DNA of 64,000 bases. Origin: Xenorhabdus japonica. GTDB taxonomy: Bacteria > Pseudomonadota > Gammaproteobacteria > Enterobacterales > Enterobacteriaceae. The position numbers were made by a program, and so were the translations under genes. Under the pieces are notes generated by a model. It did not search any database, was not told the DNA's origin, and was given only the letters and a program-made list of their open reading frames with translations. Shown one piece after another: positions 19,738 through 32,255 of the stretch (position 1 is its first letter; each line of letters begins with the position of its first letter). The stretch is from positions 40,752 to 104,751 of the forward strand of contig NZ_FOVO01000008.1 in NCBI RefSeq assembly GCF_900115195.1. The letters run 5' to 3'.

Positions 19738-22335
19738 ATGGCTAAAGCTCTTGTTATAGTGGAGTCCCCGGCAAAAGCCAAAACAATCAATAAATATCTG
19801 GGGAATGACTACGTTGTGAAATCCAGTGTAGGTCATATCCGTGATCTGCCGACGAGTGGAACAGTGAGTCAAAAGAGTTCAAGCTCATCTACCGATAAGA
19901 ATAAAAAGAAAGTAAAAAAAGATGAGAAAACGGCGCTGGTAAATCGTATGGGCGTCGATCCCTATCATGGTTGGGAAGCGAACTACCAAATTTTGCCAGG
20001 TAAAGAAAAAGTTGTTTCAGAGCTGCAAACGCTGGCTGAAAAAGCTGATCGCATCTATCTTGCAACGGACCTTGACCGAGAGGGTGAAGCTATTGCATGG
20101 CATCTACGAGAAGTGATTGGCGGGGACGATTCCCGTTTCAGCCGAGTGGTCTTCAATGAAATTACCAAAAACGCAATCACACAGGCTTTTGATAAACCCG
20201 GTGAATTGAATATTGATCGCGTTAATGCTCAGCAAGCACGCCGTTTTATGGATCGCGTTGTGGGTTATATGGTTTCTCCACTACTGTGGAAAAAAGTTGC
20301 CAGAGGGTTGTCTGCTGGGCGAGTTCAATCTGTTGCGGTTCGCCTTGTTGTTGAGCGGGAACGTGAAATCAAGGCATTTGTGCCGGAAGAGTATTGGCAG
20401 CTGTATGCGGATTTAATGGCTAAGGGAGATACTCCTCTCCATATGGAAGTCACCCATGAGAAGGGAAAGCCGTTTAAACCTGTAAATGCTCAACAAACGC
20501 AGTCAGCAGTATCTTTGCTTGAGAAAGCAAAATACAAAGTGATTGATCGTGAAGATCGTCCGACATACAGTAAACCGAGTGCACCGTTCATCACCTCAAC
20601 ATTGCAACAAGCTGCAAGTACACGGCTTGGGTTTGGGGTTAAGAAAACTATGATGATGGCACAACGCTTATATGAGGCAGGGCATATCACTTATATGCGT
20701 ACTGACTCGACTAACTTGAGTCAGGATGCTTTGGAAATGGTTCGTAGTTATATCAGCAACCATTTCGGTGACAAGTATTTGCCGAAAAGTGCCAATGTTT
20801 ACAGCAGTAAGGAAAATTCTCAGGAAGCTCATGAAGCGATTCGACCCTCTAATGTCGATGTCATGGCTGAAGAACTGAAAGATATGGAAGCTGATGCGCA
20901 AAAATTGTATCAACTTATCTGGCGTCAGTTCATCGCTTGTCAGATGATGCCTGCGAAATATGATTCCACGACACTGACCGTTCAAGCTGGCGATTTTGAG
21001 CTGCGCGCCAAAGGCCGTACCCTGCGTTTTGATGGTTGGACGAAAGTGATACCAATTTTGCGCAAAGGGGATGAAGATAATACTTTGCCAGTAATTGAAG
21101 TGGGGACAGAACTTGATTTGCAAGAACTGATACCAAGTCAGCACTTTACAAAACCACCTGCGCGTTTCAGTGAAGCATCCTTGGTCAGGGAGTTGGAAAA
21201 ACGCGGGATTGGTCGCCCATCGACTTATGCATCAATTATCTCAACTATTCAGGATCGTGGTTATGTTCGAGTCGAAAACCGTCGATTCTATGCGGAGAAA
21301 ATGGGTGAAATCGTCAATGATCGTTTGGGAGAAAATTTCAACGAATTGATGAGTTATGATTTTACGGCAAGAATGGAAGACCAGCTTGATCATGTAGCTA
21401 ATAATGAGGCGGATTGGAAAGGTGTTCTTGACGAATTTTTCTCCAATTTCAGTGAGCAGCTTGATATAGCCAATAAAGATCCTGATGAAGGAGGAATGCG
21501 CCCGAATCCGATGGTTATTACATCAATTGAGTGTCCGACCTGTAGCCGCCCAATGGGGATCCGTACTGCGACAACAGGCGTATTTCTTGGCTGCTCTGGT
21601 TACGCGTTATCACCTAAAGAGAGATGTAAGCAGACTATTAATCTTATTCCAGAAAATGAAATTCTGAATATTCTGGAGGGGGATGATGCTGAAACCAATG
21701 CATTGCGTGCCCGCTGTCGCTGTAAAAAATGTGGTACAGCGATGGACAGTTATTTGATTGATAACCAGCGGAAATTGCATGTATGCGGTAATAATCCTGC
21801 GTGTGATGGTTATGAAGTTGAAGAAGGTGAATTTCGCATCAAGGGCTACGATGGCCCAATAGTTGAGTGTGATAAGTGTGGTTCAGAAATGCACCTAAAA
21901 ATGGGGCGTTTTGGTAAATACATGGGCTGTACAAACGAAGAATGCAAAAATACCCGTAAGATTTTGCGCAGTGGGGAAGTCGCCCCACCGAAAGAGGATC
22001 CTGTTCCGTTACCTGAACTGGCATGTGAAAAATCAGATGCTTACTTTGTCTTGCGTGATGGTGCAGCTGGAGTATTTTTAGCGGCCAACACTTTCCCTAA
22101 ATCTCGTGAAACGCGCGCTCCATCGGTTGAAGAGCTTGTTCAGTTCAAAGATCGCCTACCGGAGAAATTGCGTTATTTAGCGGAAGCACCTGTTGCTGAT
22201 CCAGAGGGAAATAAAACAATTGTCCGTTTTAGCCGTAAAACTAAACAGCAATACGTTTCTTCTGAGAAAAATGGTAAAGCTACCGGATGGGCAGCATTTT
22301 TTGTTGAAGGAGCTTGGGTTATGAAAGAGAAATAA
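19738..22335 (+). CDS. topA: DNA topoisomerase I (omega protein)
   Basis: 865-residue type IA topoisomerase, the same length as E. coli TopA. It relaxes negative supercoils by transient single-strand cleavage. The Toprim domain carries [17 protein letters not shown] and [15 protein letters not shown]; the nucleophilic tyrosine is Tyr319 in [23 protein letters not shown] and the [14 protein letters not shown] loop are also present. Three four-cysteine zinc ribbons follow (starting [19 protein letters not shown] and [16 protein letters not shown]), then the C-terminal non-zinc DNA-binding region. Supercoiling set by this enzyme feeds back on topA promoter activity in E. coli. Confidence 0.98.
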   Translation: MAKALVIVESPAKAKTINKYLGNDYVVKSSVGHIRDLPTSGTVSQKSSSSSTDKNKKKVKKDEKTALVNRMGVDPYHGWEANYQILPGKEKVVSELQTLAEKADRIYLATDLDREGEAIAWHLREVIGGDDSRFSRVVFNEITKNAITQAFDKPGELNIDRVNAQQARRFMDRVVGYMVSPLLWKKVARGLSAGRVQSVAVRLVVEREREIKAFVPEEYWQLYADLMAKGDTPLHMEVTHEKGKPFKPVNAQQTQSAVSLLEKAKYKVIDREDRPTYSKPSAPFITSTLQQAASTRLGFGVKKTMMMAQRLYEAGHITYMRTDSTNLSQDALEMVRSYISNHFGDKYLPKSANVYSSKENSQEAHEAIRPSNVDVMAEELKDMEADAQKLYQLIWRQFIACQMMPAKYDSTTLTVQAGDFELRAKGRTLRFDGWTKVIPILRKGDEDNTLPVIEVGTELDLQELIPSQHFTKPPARFSEASLVRELEKRGIGRPSTYASIISTIQDRGYVRVENRRFYAEKMGEIVNDRLGENFNELMSYDFTARMEDQLDHVANNEADWKGVLDEFFSNFSEQLDIANKDPDEGGMRPNPMVITSIECPTCSRPMGIRTATTGVFLGCSGYALSPKERCKQTINLIPENEILNILEGDDAETNALRARCRCKKCGTAMDSYLIDNQRKLHVCGNNPACDGYEVEEGEFRIKGYDGPIVECDKCGSEMHLKMGRFGKYMGCTNEECKNTRKILRSGEVAPPKEDPVPLPELACEKSDAYFVLRDGAAGVFLAANTFPKSRETRAPSVEELVQFKDRLPEKLRYLAEAPVADPEGNKTIVRFSRKTKQQYVSSEKNGKATGWAAFFVEGAWVMKEK

Positions 22336-22446
22336 TTGATCTGATGATTAGTTTATGTGTTATATCCTCATTTATTGAGTATATCTCATAGAGATATATT
22401 TAGAGGGATATTTCTTTTTTTGGAGAAATGTAACTTTTTTTTTTCT

Positions 22447-22476
22447 AAAAAGCCAGTCCAATGGACTGGCTTTTTT
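22447..22476 (+). terminator. topA intrinsic terminator
   Basis: AAAAAGCCAGTCCA and TGGACTGGCTTTTTT form a near-perfect hairpin with a strong T run, about 110 bases after the topA stop. Confidence 0.93.
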
Positions 22477-22587
22477 GTATTTCAGCAAAATTTAAACATA
22501 ATGTATCTGCAACAAACGTTTGATAATAGTTATTCAATCTAATTATTTGTTATATAAATATACAGCAGGTGTTATAGTGGTTATATA

Positions 22588-22617
22588 TTGACAAATATAT
22601 ATACTCTATGGTTATAA
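22588..22617 (+). promoter_or_regulatory. Candidate cysB promoter
   Basis: TTGACA (22588-22593) and TTATAA (22612-22617) are 18 bases apart, upstream of cysB in AT-rich DNA. GGTTATAAGTGAATAACC spans the -10 region as an imperfect palindrome; CysB is known to repress its own promoter, so this could be part of an operator, but that is inference. Confidence 0.5.
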
Positions 22618-22647
22618 GTGAATAACCATTAGCAATATAGATATTGA

Positions 22648-23705
<1,058 letters not shown>

Positions 23706-23725
23706 AAGAATAGTTTAGAGGATTA

Positions 23726-23754
23726 AACCACCTCCTGACATATTAGAGGTGGTT
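23726..23754 (+). terminator. Probable cysB terminator
   Basis: AACCACCTC and GAGGTGGTT form a perfect 9-bp stem with an 11-base loop. The following GATCTTTATCTT is only moderately T-rich. Confidence 0.65.
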
Positions 23755-23897
23755 GATCTTTATCTTCTTTCCACATTTCCCTTCTTTGATTATAAAAGTC
23801 CTTACAGGGCTTATGTTAATTCTTAATAGTTGCTTATTTGTGCCATTGTTTTTAACCCTATTGTTTTTTTAACCCTATTGCTTCTAACCTCATTGGA

Positions 23898-24512
23898 TTA
23901 ATTTCCTGTGCCGATATTGCGCATTTTCATATAGTTAGCTAATTCTTTATCGTTATCTCTTTCACTTTCTTTTAGTGCAGTGAAAACACCGTTTTGATCA
24001 CCAAGGCTTTTGTGTTGTCCTAGTTTTTCTTTAGCTTGTATTTCATCAATGATGATCTTAAATCCGACGATGGCTTGTCTTTGCTTACTGAGAAACTCTT
24101 TTGGCATCAATGTAGTATTCTCAATTAAGTTAGCTTCATACTTGTTAACCAATGCTTCTAAGGCTAGTTTAGTTTCGTCATCACCTAAAATTTTTGTGAC
24201 ACCGTAACAATGAACAGCTGTATAGTTCCAAGTCGGTACAGCATTTTCAGATTCATACCAAATGGGGGATATATAGGTATGTGGCCCAGTAAAGACAACT
24301 AGAACCCTTTGTTCTTCCAATTCTTTCCAATGTGGATTGGCTTTGGCAACATGGCCATATAAGACTCCGTGATCTCCTTCATTAGGATTAAATACAAACG
24401 GAATGTGCGTGCCAGTCAAAGAAGAGGAAACCAGCAATCCAAAGCTATAAGTGGAAATAAATTCAGTGATATTGTTTTTTTCCGTCATTTTCATTTTACG
24501 TGGTATGTACAT
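23898..24512 (-). CDS. PaiB-like FMN-binding family protein
   Basis: 204 residues of the FMN_bind_2/PaiB family. Diagnostic parts are the N-terminal MYIPRKMKM, HIPFVFN, the VLYGHVAKANPHWKEL stretch and PTWNYTAVHCYG. Bacillus PaiB was described as a negative regulator of sporulation and protease genes; many homologues are small flavin-binding split-barrel proteins of unknown role, so a regulatory function should not be assumed. GGAG lies about ten bases upstream of the ATG. It lies with the next gene between cysB and acnA, where E. coli has only tiny genes, so it is probably an accessory insertion. Confidence 0.85.
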   Translation of the reverse strand: MYIPRKMKMTEKNNITEFISTYSFGLLVSSSLTGTHIPFVFNPNEGDHGVLYGHVAKANPHWKELEEQRVLVVFTGPHTYISPIWYESENAVPTWNYTAVHCYGVTKILGDDETKLALEALVNKYEANLIENTTLMPKEFLSKQRQAIVGFKIIIDEIQAKEKLGQHKSLGDQNGVFTALKESERDNDKELANYMKMRNIGTGN

Positions 24513-24604
24513 AGACTTATAGCTCCATATAAATTGAAATTAAGTTAGGATTGCTGATTTTGATTTAATCAAAGTATCTTAAAGGTTATGAAACCACAAT
24601 TATT

Positions 24605-25444
24605 TTATGACTCTTTTTGGATCTCAGTCTTAAACTCACCACTGAAAAAACTATCAGAATCTTCAATAGAGGATTTTTGGTTTTTAAGGATAAAATTATC
24701 GAAGGCTGTTTTGACATCACGATCTTCTAATGCTTGATAATTAAATAAGGAAATACAAGAGGAGTAAGTAAATTCAACATTAATATTTTCATTAGAAGCG
24801 CAGTTTGACGTCACTTCTGAGTTGGTTCTGTCAAAATCTATTTTATACAGTTTTATTTTAGGGACATACATGACTCGATCTTCAACTCCAATTGCCTCAA
24901 TGGTACTGGCTAATGTGAGGGTGGAATAATGATCTCCATTTAGTTTTAAACCTAGCCTGATGGCATCACCTTGTTTTTGCAGAAAATTGGAGAAACTGTT
25001 AAGGCTAGGGGAGCCTGCATTTAAAATAATATCCATGATGAGTTCGAGTAAATTTGTTGCAATTGAAACTCCTTTCATTTCATGTTGATAAGTTTGACTT
25101 TCAATATTCATGATGCTCATAAATGGCAATTTTGCCATGATATCTCCCCAAAATTGAATGTCAGTCTTATACTTTTTGCCATGAACATTGGTGTATTTAG
25201 TGATGTAGTCGGCGGCTATTGAAGAAAGAGAGATCTGTATTTTCTTGATTTCATTCATTTTCTGTATAATACTGGCTTTGTCAACAATGTTTGAAGTAAT
25301 AATAAATTGAACAAGGCTATCTGTATCTCTCAACTGATAATCAGATAAGGAAAATTTATCTTTAATATTAGTGGAAAAGAATTTATCTGCTTGTTGTATA
25401 TGGCTTAAATAATGCTGGTAATCTTTATTTTTGTCTGTATCCAT
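24605..25444 (-). CDS. Uncharacterised 279-residue protein
   Basis: I do not recognise this protein. It starts MDTDKNKDYQHYLSHI with TTGGAG eight bases before the ATG. There is no signal peptide or membrane segment; it is rich in Ser, Asn, Asp and Lys and looks mainly helical in the first half (KASIIQKMNEIKKIQISLSS). It is AT-rich and has no E. coli counterpart at this locus. About 90 bases separate it from the downstream PaiB-like gene, so co-transcription is possible. No function can be proposed. Confidence 0.7.
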   Translation of the reverse strand: MDTDKNKDYQHYLSHIQQADKFFSTNIKDKFSLSDYQLRDTDSLVQFIITSNIVDKASIIQKMNEIKKIQISLSSIAADYITKYTNVHGKKYKTDIQFWGDIMAKLPFMSIMNIESQTYQHEMKGVSIATNLLELIMDIILNAGSPSLNSFSNFLQKQGDAIRLGLKLNGDHYSTLTLASTIEAIGVEDRVMYVPKIKLYKIDFDRTNSEVTSNCASNENINVEFTYSSCISLFNYQALEDRDVKTAFDNFILKNQKSSIEDSDSFFSGEFKTEIQKES

Positions 25445-25739
25445 GATTTATCTCCAATATTTAATAAACTAATTGATCACTCTGAATATACCTTTATTTT
25501 TTCAAATTTTAATTTGAAATTTATTCACCGGAAATGCGTAGAAACTTTAAAGCCAATTCAATCAAACTGTTGTGATGTGAATAAAACATATCTACTTTGT
25601 AGTTGTCATCATTAAAATTTATCAATAAATGAGGATTTACAGCTATTTAGCAAAATGTGTAGTTGCAGAATAACAAATACTTGCTTATATGTTATGTTTA
25701 ACGGTGTAGCTGATCATAAATAATAAGAAAGGAGGAGTT

Positions 25740-28457
25740 ATGTCGTTTAAATTGAAAACGGACTGTGCTTCAACGCTCTCGATTGATAGTAAATCGAGTG
25801 GCAACAAATCCGCTGACAATACAACCTATCACTATTACAGTTTACCTCTGTTATCTGAACAATTGGGTGATATATCCCGCCTGCCAAAATCTCTGAAAGT
25901 TCTGCTTGAAAATCTTCTACGCAATATTGATGGTGAGTCTGTTGTGGAAGAAGATTTGAAAGCGTTGGTGGAGTGGCAAAAAAATGGTCATGCAGACCGA
26001 GAAATTGCTTATCGTCCTGCTCGTGTACTCATGCAGGATTTTACTGGTGTACCTGCCGTAGTGGATCTTGCTGCGATGCGGGAAGCAGTACTGAGGCTCG
26101 GTGGAAATGCAGAACAAGTTAATCCGTTATCTCCTGTTGATTTGGTTATTGATCACTCGGTGATGGTTGATAAATTTGGTACTGAGCAGGCATTTTCAGA
26201 AAATGTTCAGATAGAGATGGCACGCAATCATGAACGTTACCTGTTTTTGCGTTGGGGACAGAAGGCTTTTAATCGCTTCCGCGTTGTCCCCCCCGGAACA
26301 GGGATTTGTCATCAGGTTAACCTTGAGTATCTGGGGAAAGCCGTTTGGTATGAAAATCAGGATGGTAAGGGTTTTGCTTATCCTGACACGTTGGTCGGAA
26401 CGGATTCACATACGACTATGATCAATGGATTGGGGGTTTTGGGATGGGGTGTAGGAGGCATTGAAGCCGAGGCAGCCATGCTGGGACAACCGGTTTCTAT
26501 GCTGATCCCGGATGTTGTTGGTTTTAAACTGACCGGAAAATTGCAAGAAGGGATTACGGCAACTGACCTTGTACTGACTGTGACACAGATGCTGCGCAAG
26601 CACGGTGTTGTAGGTAAATTTGTTGAATTTTATGGTGATGGATTAGCTGATTTGCCATTGGCAGATAGGGCAACTATTGCCAATATGTCCCCTGAATATG
26701 GCGCAACCTGCGGTTTTTTCCCTGTTGATGACATCACATTAGGCTATATGCGTTTAACGGGACGCCATGAAGAAGAGATTGTCTTGGTTGAAGCTTATTG
26801 CAAGACTCAGGGTTTATGGCGTAACGCGGAAGATGAGCCTATCTTTACTAGCACTCTTGAATTAGATATGTCAACGGTTGAAGCGAGTCTGGCTGGGCCG
26901 AAACGCCCTCAAGACAGGGTTGCATTAGGAAATGTACCACAGGCTTTTCAATCTGCCATGGAATTGGATATCCATAAAACCCAAGAACCGTCATCAGCAA
27001 TACCAACTACAACAGCGATTACTTTAGATAGCCAAACTTTTTCACTGCAAGATGGTGCTGTGGTTATTGCGGCAATTACTTCCTGTACAAATACTTCTAA
27101 CCCTAGTGTATTGATGACAGCAGGCTTACTTGCCAAAAAAGCAGTTGAGAAGGGTTTGCAGCGTCAACCATGGGTTAAAACTTCACTGGCTCCTGGTTCG
27201 AAAGTAGTGACAGATTATCTGGCTCTGGCAGGCTTCATGCCATATTTGGAAAAACTTGGTTTTAATTTAGTGGGATATGGCTGTACTACCTGTATTGGTA
27301 ACTCTGGGCCATTACCTGATCCTATTGAAGCAGCGATTAAGCAATCTGATTTGACCGTTGGGGCAGTGCTTTCCGGTAACCGTAATTTTGAAGGACGTAT
27401 TCATCCATTGGTGAAAACAAACTGGTTGGCATCACCGCCGTTGGTAGTGGCTTATGCTCTTTCTGGCAGTATGAAAAAGGATCTAACGTGGGAGCCTATC
27501 GGAAAAAATCAACAAGGTCATGATGTTTATTTAAAAGATATTTGGCCCAACAATGCAGAAGTTGCAGAAGCGGTTGGAAAAGTCAGAACTGAAATGTTCC
27601 ATAAAGAATACAATGCCGTATTTGATGGCGACGAAAGTTGGCAATCTCTGAGCGTCGAAAGTTCAGCGACTTACTCTTGGCAGCCGGACTCTACCTATAT
27701 ACGACATCCTCCTTTCTTTAGTGAGATGACGGCTGAGCCTAAGCCGGTTACAGATATTCATCAGGCTCACATTTTGGCGATTTTGGGGGATTCAGTCACG
27801 ACGGATCATATTTCTCCAGCTGGAAATATCAATACTGACAGTCCCGCCGGACGTTACTTGCAAGAATATGGTGTTGCACCAAAAGATTTTAACTCTTATG
27901 GCTCAAGGCGTGGCAATCATGAAGTTATGATGCGAGGAACGTTTGCCAACATTCGTATTCGCAATGAAATGGTATCAGGAATTGAAGGAGGATATACCCG
28001 CCATATTCCTTCACAGTCCCAACTTGCTATTTATGATGCCGCCATGCGTTATCAAGAGGAAAAAATACCATTGGCCGTTATTGCGGGTAAAGAATATGGT
28101 TCAGGATCAAGTCGCGACTGGGCGGCGAAAGGAACAAGATTGCTAGGAGTTAGGGTTGTGATTGCGGAATCTTTTGAGCGCATTCATCGTTCTAACTTGA
28201 TTGGTATGGGTGTCTTGCCATTGGAATTTCCTCAAGGCATTAGCCGTAAGACATTAAATCTGACAGGAGAGGAGAGAATCGATATTACTGGATTAGCTAA
28301 TATTCAGCCTGGACAAGCAATTATGGTGAAAATTATCTATGCCAATGGACAGGAGGTTATGATTGATGCCCGTTGCCGCATTGATACGGCAACAGAACTG
28401 TCTTACTTTTATAATGATGGCATTTTGCATTATGTTATTCGTAATATGTTGAAATGA
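25740..28457 (+). CDS. acnA: Aconitate hydratase A
   Basis: 905 residues; E. coli AcnA has 891. It interconverts citrate and isocitrate in the TCA cycle. The [4Fe-4S] ligands are Cys449 ([13 protein letters not shown]), Cys515 and Cys518 ([13 protein letters not shown]). Other signatures are [35 protein letters not shown] and [15 protein letters not shown] very strong ribosome binding site (AAAGGAGGAGTT) precedes the ATG. The upstream 295 bases contain no supported gene; the small ymiA/yciX genes of E. coli were not seen. The slightly longer length comes mainly from the Ser/Asn-rich N terminus. Confidence 0.97.
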   Translation: MSFKLKTDCASTLSIDSKSSGNKSADNTTYHYYSLPLLSEQLGDISRLPKSLKVLLENLLRNIDGESVVEEDLKALVEWQKNGHADREIAYRPARVLMQDFTGVPAVVDLAAMREAVLRLGGNAEQVNPLSPVDLVIDHSVMVDKFGTEQAFSENVQIEMARNHERYLFLRWGQKAFNRFRVVPPGTGICHQVNLEYLGKAVWYENQDGKGFAYPDTLVGTDSHTTMINGLGVLGWGVGGIEAEAAMLGQPVSMLIPDVVGFKLTGKLQEGITATDLVLTVTQMLRKHGVVGKFVEFYGDGLADLPLADRATIANMSPEYGATCGFFPVDDITLGYMRLTGRHEEEIVLVEAYCKTQGLWRNAEDEPIFTSTLELDMSTVEASLAGPKRPQDRVALGNVPQAFQSAMELDIHKTQEPSSAIPTTTAITLDSQTFSLQDGAVVIAAITSCTNTSNPSVLMTAGLLAKKAVEKGLQRQPWVKTSLAPGSKVVTDYLALAGFMPYLEKLGFNLVGYGCTTCIGNSGPLPDPIEAAIKQSDLTVGAVLSGNRNFEGRIHPLVKTNWLASPPLVVAYALSGSMKKDLTWEPIGKNQQGHDVYLKDIWPNNAEVAEAVGKVRTEMFHKEYNAVFDGDESWQSLSVESSATYSWQPDSTYIRHPPFFSEMTAEPKPVTDIHQAHILAILGDSVTTDHISPAGNINTDSPAGRYLQEYGVAPKDFNSYGSRRGNHEVMMRGTFANIRIRNEMVSGIEGGYTRHIPSQSQLAIYDAAMRYQEEKIPLAVIAGKEYGSGSSRDWAAKGTRLLGVRVVIAESFERIHRSNLIGMGVLPLEFPQGISRKTLNLTGEERIDITGLANIQPGQAIMVKIIYANGQEVMIDARCRIDTATELSYFYNDGILHYVIRNMLK

Positions 28458-28517
28458 CAAAAAATTGAAATAAGTGTCAATCAGAAAAATTGTACTTAGA
28501 AAAATTGTCTCAGAAAT

Positions 28518-28548
28518 AAAAACTGCGCCCACACCGACGCAGTTTTTT
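28518..28548. terminator. Bidirectional terminator between acnA and ribA
   Basis: AAAAACTGCG and CGCAGTTTTTT form a stem around a ten-base loop, with T runs on both strands, between the two converging genes. Confidence 0.88.
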
Positions 28549-28579
28549 GCAAATCTTGTAGAAAATAATTAGAGAACTT

Positions 28580-29188
28580 TTAGCTTGATTTGAACAGTAA
28601 GTGGCCCATTCGGTTGGCTTTGGTATCTAAGTAGTGAGCATTTTGGGGATTACGCCCTACAATTAACGGAACACGTTCAATGATATTAATACCCGCTTCT
28701 ATCATGATTTCAACTTTTTTAGGGTTGTTAGTAAGAAGACGAATTTCACTAATATTCAATAAATTATACATGTCTGCGCAAAGGGTGAAATCTCTCTCAT
28801 CGGCAGCGAAACCTAATTGATGATTGGCTTCAACAGTGTCAATACCTTGATCCTGTAAAGCATAGGCACGGATTTTATTTAGCAGACCAATATTACGGCC
28901 TTCCTGACGGTGATATAACAAAACTCCGCGGCCTTCCTGACTAATTTGCGAAAGAGCAGCTTCTAATTGAAAACCACAGTCGCATCTTAGACTGAATAAA
29001 GCATCTCCAGTGAGACATTCTGAGTGGATCCGCGATAATATAGGCTTATCGCCAGTAATATCGCCAAAAACAAGAGCAACATGATCGCGACCTGTATTGA
29101 TTTCCTCAAACCCAATCATTAAAAACTCGCCCCATGGCGTAGGTAATTTCGCTTCAGCTATTCTTTTTAGCTGCATTTTTGTATTCAT
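28580..29188 (-). CDS. ribA: GTP cyclohydrolase II
   Basis: 202 residues. It opens GTP to the diaminopyrimidine that starts riboflavin synthesis. Zinc ligands are in [19 protein letters not shown], and the GTP site shows [13 protein letters not shown] and [13 protein letters not shown]. coli RibA begins at the internal methionine [16 protein letters not shown], so the true start could be 12 bases later (29176); the ATG used here has only a weak GGAT upstream. It is a single gene, convergent with acnA. Confidence 0.96.
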   Translation of the reverse strand: MNTKMQLKRIAEAKLPTPWGEFLMIGFEEINTGRDHVALVFGDITGDKPILSRIHSECLTGDALFSLRCDCGFQLEAALSQISQEGRGVLLYHRQEGRNIGLLNKIRAYALQDQGIDTVEANHQLGFAADERDFTLCADMYNLLNISEIRLLTNNPKKVEIMIEAGINIIERVPLIVGRNPQNAHYLDTKANRMGHLLFKSS

Positions 29189-29548
29189 ATGTTGATTTGA
29201 TCCATTATAAATATTGCGATACTCAGAACAAAAAAATCTCTCTGATTACAACCCATGCATGCCGATACATTGTAACAGAAAGTATTAATACGTATGCATA
29301 TTATGCACTGAGTCCTTTTAATGATAACTAAACAGTAGGTAGATTTTTGAAGGTGTATGATGTGGTATTGTTTTGGAAAAACAGTAGAATTGAATACAAA
29401 CAAGCAGGATAATATCACAAAAAGAAGGAAATCATTGTTTGTTACAATAAATTGCTTCCTTTGCGTAGACCAGAAATGCTAATTTAGCACGCCACTATGT
29501 CTGTTATTTGGCATAATTAATCAGTAACAATAGATAACAGGAAAAAAT
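29189..29548. other. Intergenic region between ribA and lapA, no gene seen
   Basis: 360 bases between divergent ribA and lapA. In E. coli pgpB lies here; no PgpB-like reading frame or remnant is visible. It should hold the promoters of ribA and of the lapA-lapB operon, which I could not place. Confidence 0.6.
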
Positions 29549-29863
29549 GTGAAATATTTTCTAATTTTATTACTGGCACTGGTTGTTTTTGTTGTCTCAG
29601 TGACGCTGGGAGCAAATAATAATCAAATAGTGACGTTTAATTATTTGATTGCTAAAGGGGATTACCCTATATCCACATTACTGGCGGCGTTGTTTGCTGT
29701 TGGTTTTATTCTCGGTTGGAGTATTTGTGGGATTTTTTACCTGCGCGCCTGTGTTTCTTTGCGACATGCAAAACGCAAAATCAAGCGACTGGAAACTCAA
29801 ATGGAGCAGCCATCTGAATCATCCACAAAAGTCATGTCTACCGTAGCATTAAACAAGGAATAA
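29549..29863 (+). CDS. lapA: Lipopolysaccharide assembly protein A
   Basis: 104 residues from a GTG start; AGGA lies six bases upstream. Two membrane helices (about 3-21 and 42-66) and a basic coiled tail (SLRHAKRKIKRLETQ) match LapA (YciS). LapA works with LapB in the inner membrane to regulate LPS assembly and LpxC level. It ends six bases before lapB, forming a two-gene operon. Confidence 0.93.
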   Translation: MKYFLILLLALVVFVVSVTLGANNNQIVTFNYLIAKGDYPISTLLAALFAVGFILGWSICGIFYLRACVSLRHAKRKIKRLETQMEQPSESSTKVMSTVALNKE

Positions 29864-29869
29864 TTCTCC

Positions 29870-31039
29870 ATGTTAGAGCTGTTATTTCTGTTGCTTCCCA
29901 TTGCTGCCGCTTATGGCTGGTATATGGGGCGCAGAAGTGCTCAACAAGATAAACAACAATCGGCTGACCGCCTTTCACGTGAATATGTTGATGGTGTTAA
30001 CTTTTTGCTCTCCAATCAGCAGGATAAGGCGGTAGATTTATTTCTTGATATGCTAAAAGAGGATAGTTCTACATTTGAGGCTCACCTAACACTGGGAAAT
30101 CTATTCCGCTCCCGTGGTGAAGTTGAAAGAGCTATCCGGATTCACCAGTCCCTGATGGAAAGTGCTTCTCTGACATTTGAACAACGTTTGCTTGCGATCC
30201 AGCAGCTTGGACGGGACTATATGGCTGCCGGAGTCTATGATCGAGCTGAAAACATGTTTATTCAGCTAGTTGGCGAAACTGATTTCCGTGAAAACGCCTT
30301 CAACTCCTTATTAACCATCTATCAATCCACCAGTGATTGGAATAAAGCCATTGATATCGCTGAGAAACTAGTAAAATTGGGCAAACAGCATTTTCGGGAA
30401 GATATCGCCCATTTCTATTGTGAACTGGCTCTGCAATGTATGGGAAGTGACGATTTTACTGATGCGATCAGCTACTTGAGTAAAGCAGCCCAAGCAGACA
30501 AAAATTGCGCTCGTGTTTCTATTATGCTTGGCCGTATTTATATGACTCAGGGGGAATACTCTAAAGCAACTGATGCTTTGAAACGTATTCTTGAGCAAGA
30601 TAAACAAGTGGTCAGTGAATCTTTGCCGATGCTGCAAGAATGTTATCAACATCTATCCCAGCCGGGTGAGTGGCAAGCTTTTATACAGCGTTGTGTAGAA
30701 GAAAAATGTGGTGCAATCGCTGAACTGCATATGGCAGATATTCTTGAGAAGAAAGAAGGGCGTGATGTTGCTCAGAATTACATTAACCGTCAGTTGGAAC
30801 GCCATCCAACAATGAGACTATTTTATCGTTTGATGGATTACCATCTGACGGAGGCAGAAGAAGGGCGAGCTAAAGAAAGCTTGATTCTTTTGCGCAATAT
30901 GGTAGGTGAACAAATCCGCACGAAACCTGATTATCGATGCCATAAATGTGGCTTCACTTCCCGCTCGTTATATTGGCATTGTCCATCATGTCGTTCATGG
31001 GACTCTATTAAACCGATTCGGGGATTGGATGGTCAGTGA
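29870..31039 (+). CDS. lapB: Lipopolysaccharide assembly protein B
   Basis: 389 residues, the E. coli LapB (YciM) length. An N-terminal membrane anchor (LLFLLLPIAAAYGWYMGRRS) precedes about nine TPR motifs (for example FEAHLTLGNLFRSRGEVERA and ARVSIMLGRIYMTQGEYSKA), and a rubredoxin-type metal-binding end follows with CHKCG and CPSC. LapB promotes FtsH-dependent degradation of LpxC, limiting lipid A synthesis, and helps couple LPS synthesis to transport. Confidence 0.95.
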   Translation: MLELLFLLLPIAAAYGWYMGRRSAQQDKQQSADRLSREYVDGVNFLLSNQQDKAVDLFLDMLKEDSSTFEAHLTLGNLFRSRGEVERAIRIHQSLMESASLTFEQRLLAIQQLGRDYMAAGVYDRAENMFIQLVGETDFRENAFNSLLTIYQSTSDWNKAIDIAEKLVKLGKQHFREDIAHFYCELALQCMGSDDFTDAISYLSKAAQADKNCARVSIMLGRIYMTQGEYSKATDALKRILEQDKQVVSESLPMLQECYQHLSQPGEWQAFIQRCVEEKCGAIAELHMADILEKKEGRDVAQNYINRQLERHPTMRLFYRLMDYHLTEAEEGRAKESLILLRNMVGEQIRTKPDYRCHKCGFTSRSLYWHCPSCRSWDSIKPIRGLDGQ

Positions 31040-31140
31040 CACTGTCACCATCACAATACCAACCGCTATGTTCGACACCATGTGTTAGCAATGCATTTTT
31101 ATAAATAATTCAATTGATTGGTAAATCAAAGGGCCTAGAA

Positions 31141-31881
31141 ATGACTTCCCACACAGCTCAAATTTTAGTTAAACAGATTAACTCGTCTGTTATTGTTGCA
31201 TTGGATTATGACAATCAGGATGCAGCGCTGGCATTTGTCGACAAAATTGATCCGAAATCCTGTCGTCTGAAAGTAGGCAAAGAAATGTTTACATTGTATG
31301 GCCCACAATTTGTTCAGGCACTGCATCAGCGTGGCTTTGATGTGTTTTTGGATCTCAAATTTCACGATATTCCTAATACAACGGCAAGAGCAGTCGCGGC
31401 GGCGGCAGAACTAGGCGTGTGGATGGTTAATGTTCACGCCAGTGGTGGCGCAAGAATGATGACAGCGTCTAAAGAAGCGTTGTTGCCTTACGGTAAGGAT
31501 GCGCCTTTGTTGATTGCTGTTACAGTGCTGACCAGTATGGAACAATCTGATCTATTGGGTATAGGTATTGATATGACTCCAGCGCAGCATGCTGAACGTT
31601 TGGCATTATTGACAAAACAGTGTGGTCTGGATGGTGTAGTCTGCTCAGCCCATGAAGCACAACAATTGAAAATGGTATGTGGGCAGGAGTTCCAACTTGT
31701 TACTCCGGGTATTCGTCCAGAGGGTGCAGAAGCGGGAGATCAGCGTCGGATTATGACGCCTCCTCAGGCGATTCAGGCTGGGGTGGATTATATGGTGATC
31801 GGGCGTCCAATTACCCGAGCAGAAAATCCAGCGTTAGCACTACAGCAGATTAATCAATCTATTGGGGTTATTTATGGATAA
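31141..31881 (+). CDS. pyrF: Orotidine 5'-phosphate decarboxylase
   Basis: 246 residues. It forms UMP from OMP, the last step of pyrimidine nucleotide synthesis. The catalytic Asp-Lys-Asp array is in [30 protein letters not shown] and [18 protein letters not shown] are also typical. I use the ATG at 31141, with AAAGGG eight bases upstream; an in-frame TTG further up lacks support. The gene overlaps yciH by eight bases, as expected for a pyrF-yciH operon. Confidence 0.96.
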   Translation: MTSHTAQILVKQINSSVIVALDYDNQDAALAFVDKIDPKSCRLKVGKEMFTLYGPQFVQALHQRGFDVFLDLKFHDIPNTTARAVAAAAELGVWMVNVHASGGARMMTASKEALLPYGKDAPLLIAVTVLTSMEQSDLLGIGIDMTPAQHAERLALLTKQCGLDGVVCSAHEAQQLKMVCGQEFQLVTPGIRPEGAEAGDQRRIMTPPQAIQAGVDYMVIGRPITRAENPALALQQINQSIGVIYG

Positions 31882-32197
31882 TAACTCCCGCTTAGTTTAT
31901 TCAACGAATGGCGGCCGCATCCAAGAGGAAAAAGCTAAACCCGCTCACCCAAAAGGTGATGGCATTGTACGTATTCATCGCCAAACAAGTGGTCGTAAGG
32001 GCAAAGGTGTTTGTATTATCACAGGCATTGATGCTGATGACCAAACACTCACCAAATTGGCTGCCGAACTGAAGAAAAAATGTGGCTGCGGTGGTTCTGT
32101 CAAAGAGGGTGAGATCGAGATTCAAGGCGATAAACGTGACTTGTTGAAGCAATTGCTGGAAGCAAAAGGCATAAAGGTAAAACTGGCTGGAGGCTAA
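31874..32197 (+). CDS. yciH: SUI1/eIF1-family protein YciH
   Basis: 107 residues beginning [16 protein letters not shown], like E. coli YciH. The C-terminal SUI1 domain contains [29 protein letters not shown] and [13 protein letters not shown]. YciH resembles eukaryotic eIF1 and is reported to affect translation initiation fidelity or inhibit translation under stress. Its ATG lies inside the pyrF end, so translation is probably coupled. OsmB, which follows in E. coli, is absent. Confidence 0.94.
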   Translation: MDNNSRLVYSTNGGRIQEEKAKPAHPKGDGIVRIHRQTSGRKGKGVCIITGIDADDQTLTKLAAELKKKCGCGGSVKEGEIEIQGDKRDLLKQLLEAKGIKVKLAGG

Positions 32198-32255
32198 GTC
32201 CAGTTTGTTATCTACAAGCTATGCAGCCAATAAACTGCATAGTTTGTTAATTGAA

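Noticed and set aside
20668..21144. 158-codon open frame on the minus strand within topA
   Set aside because: It is entirely antisense to a strongly conserved topA region, has no ribosome binding site and no recognisable features.
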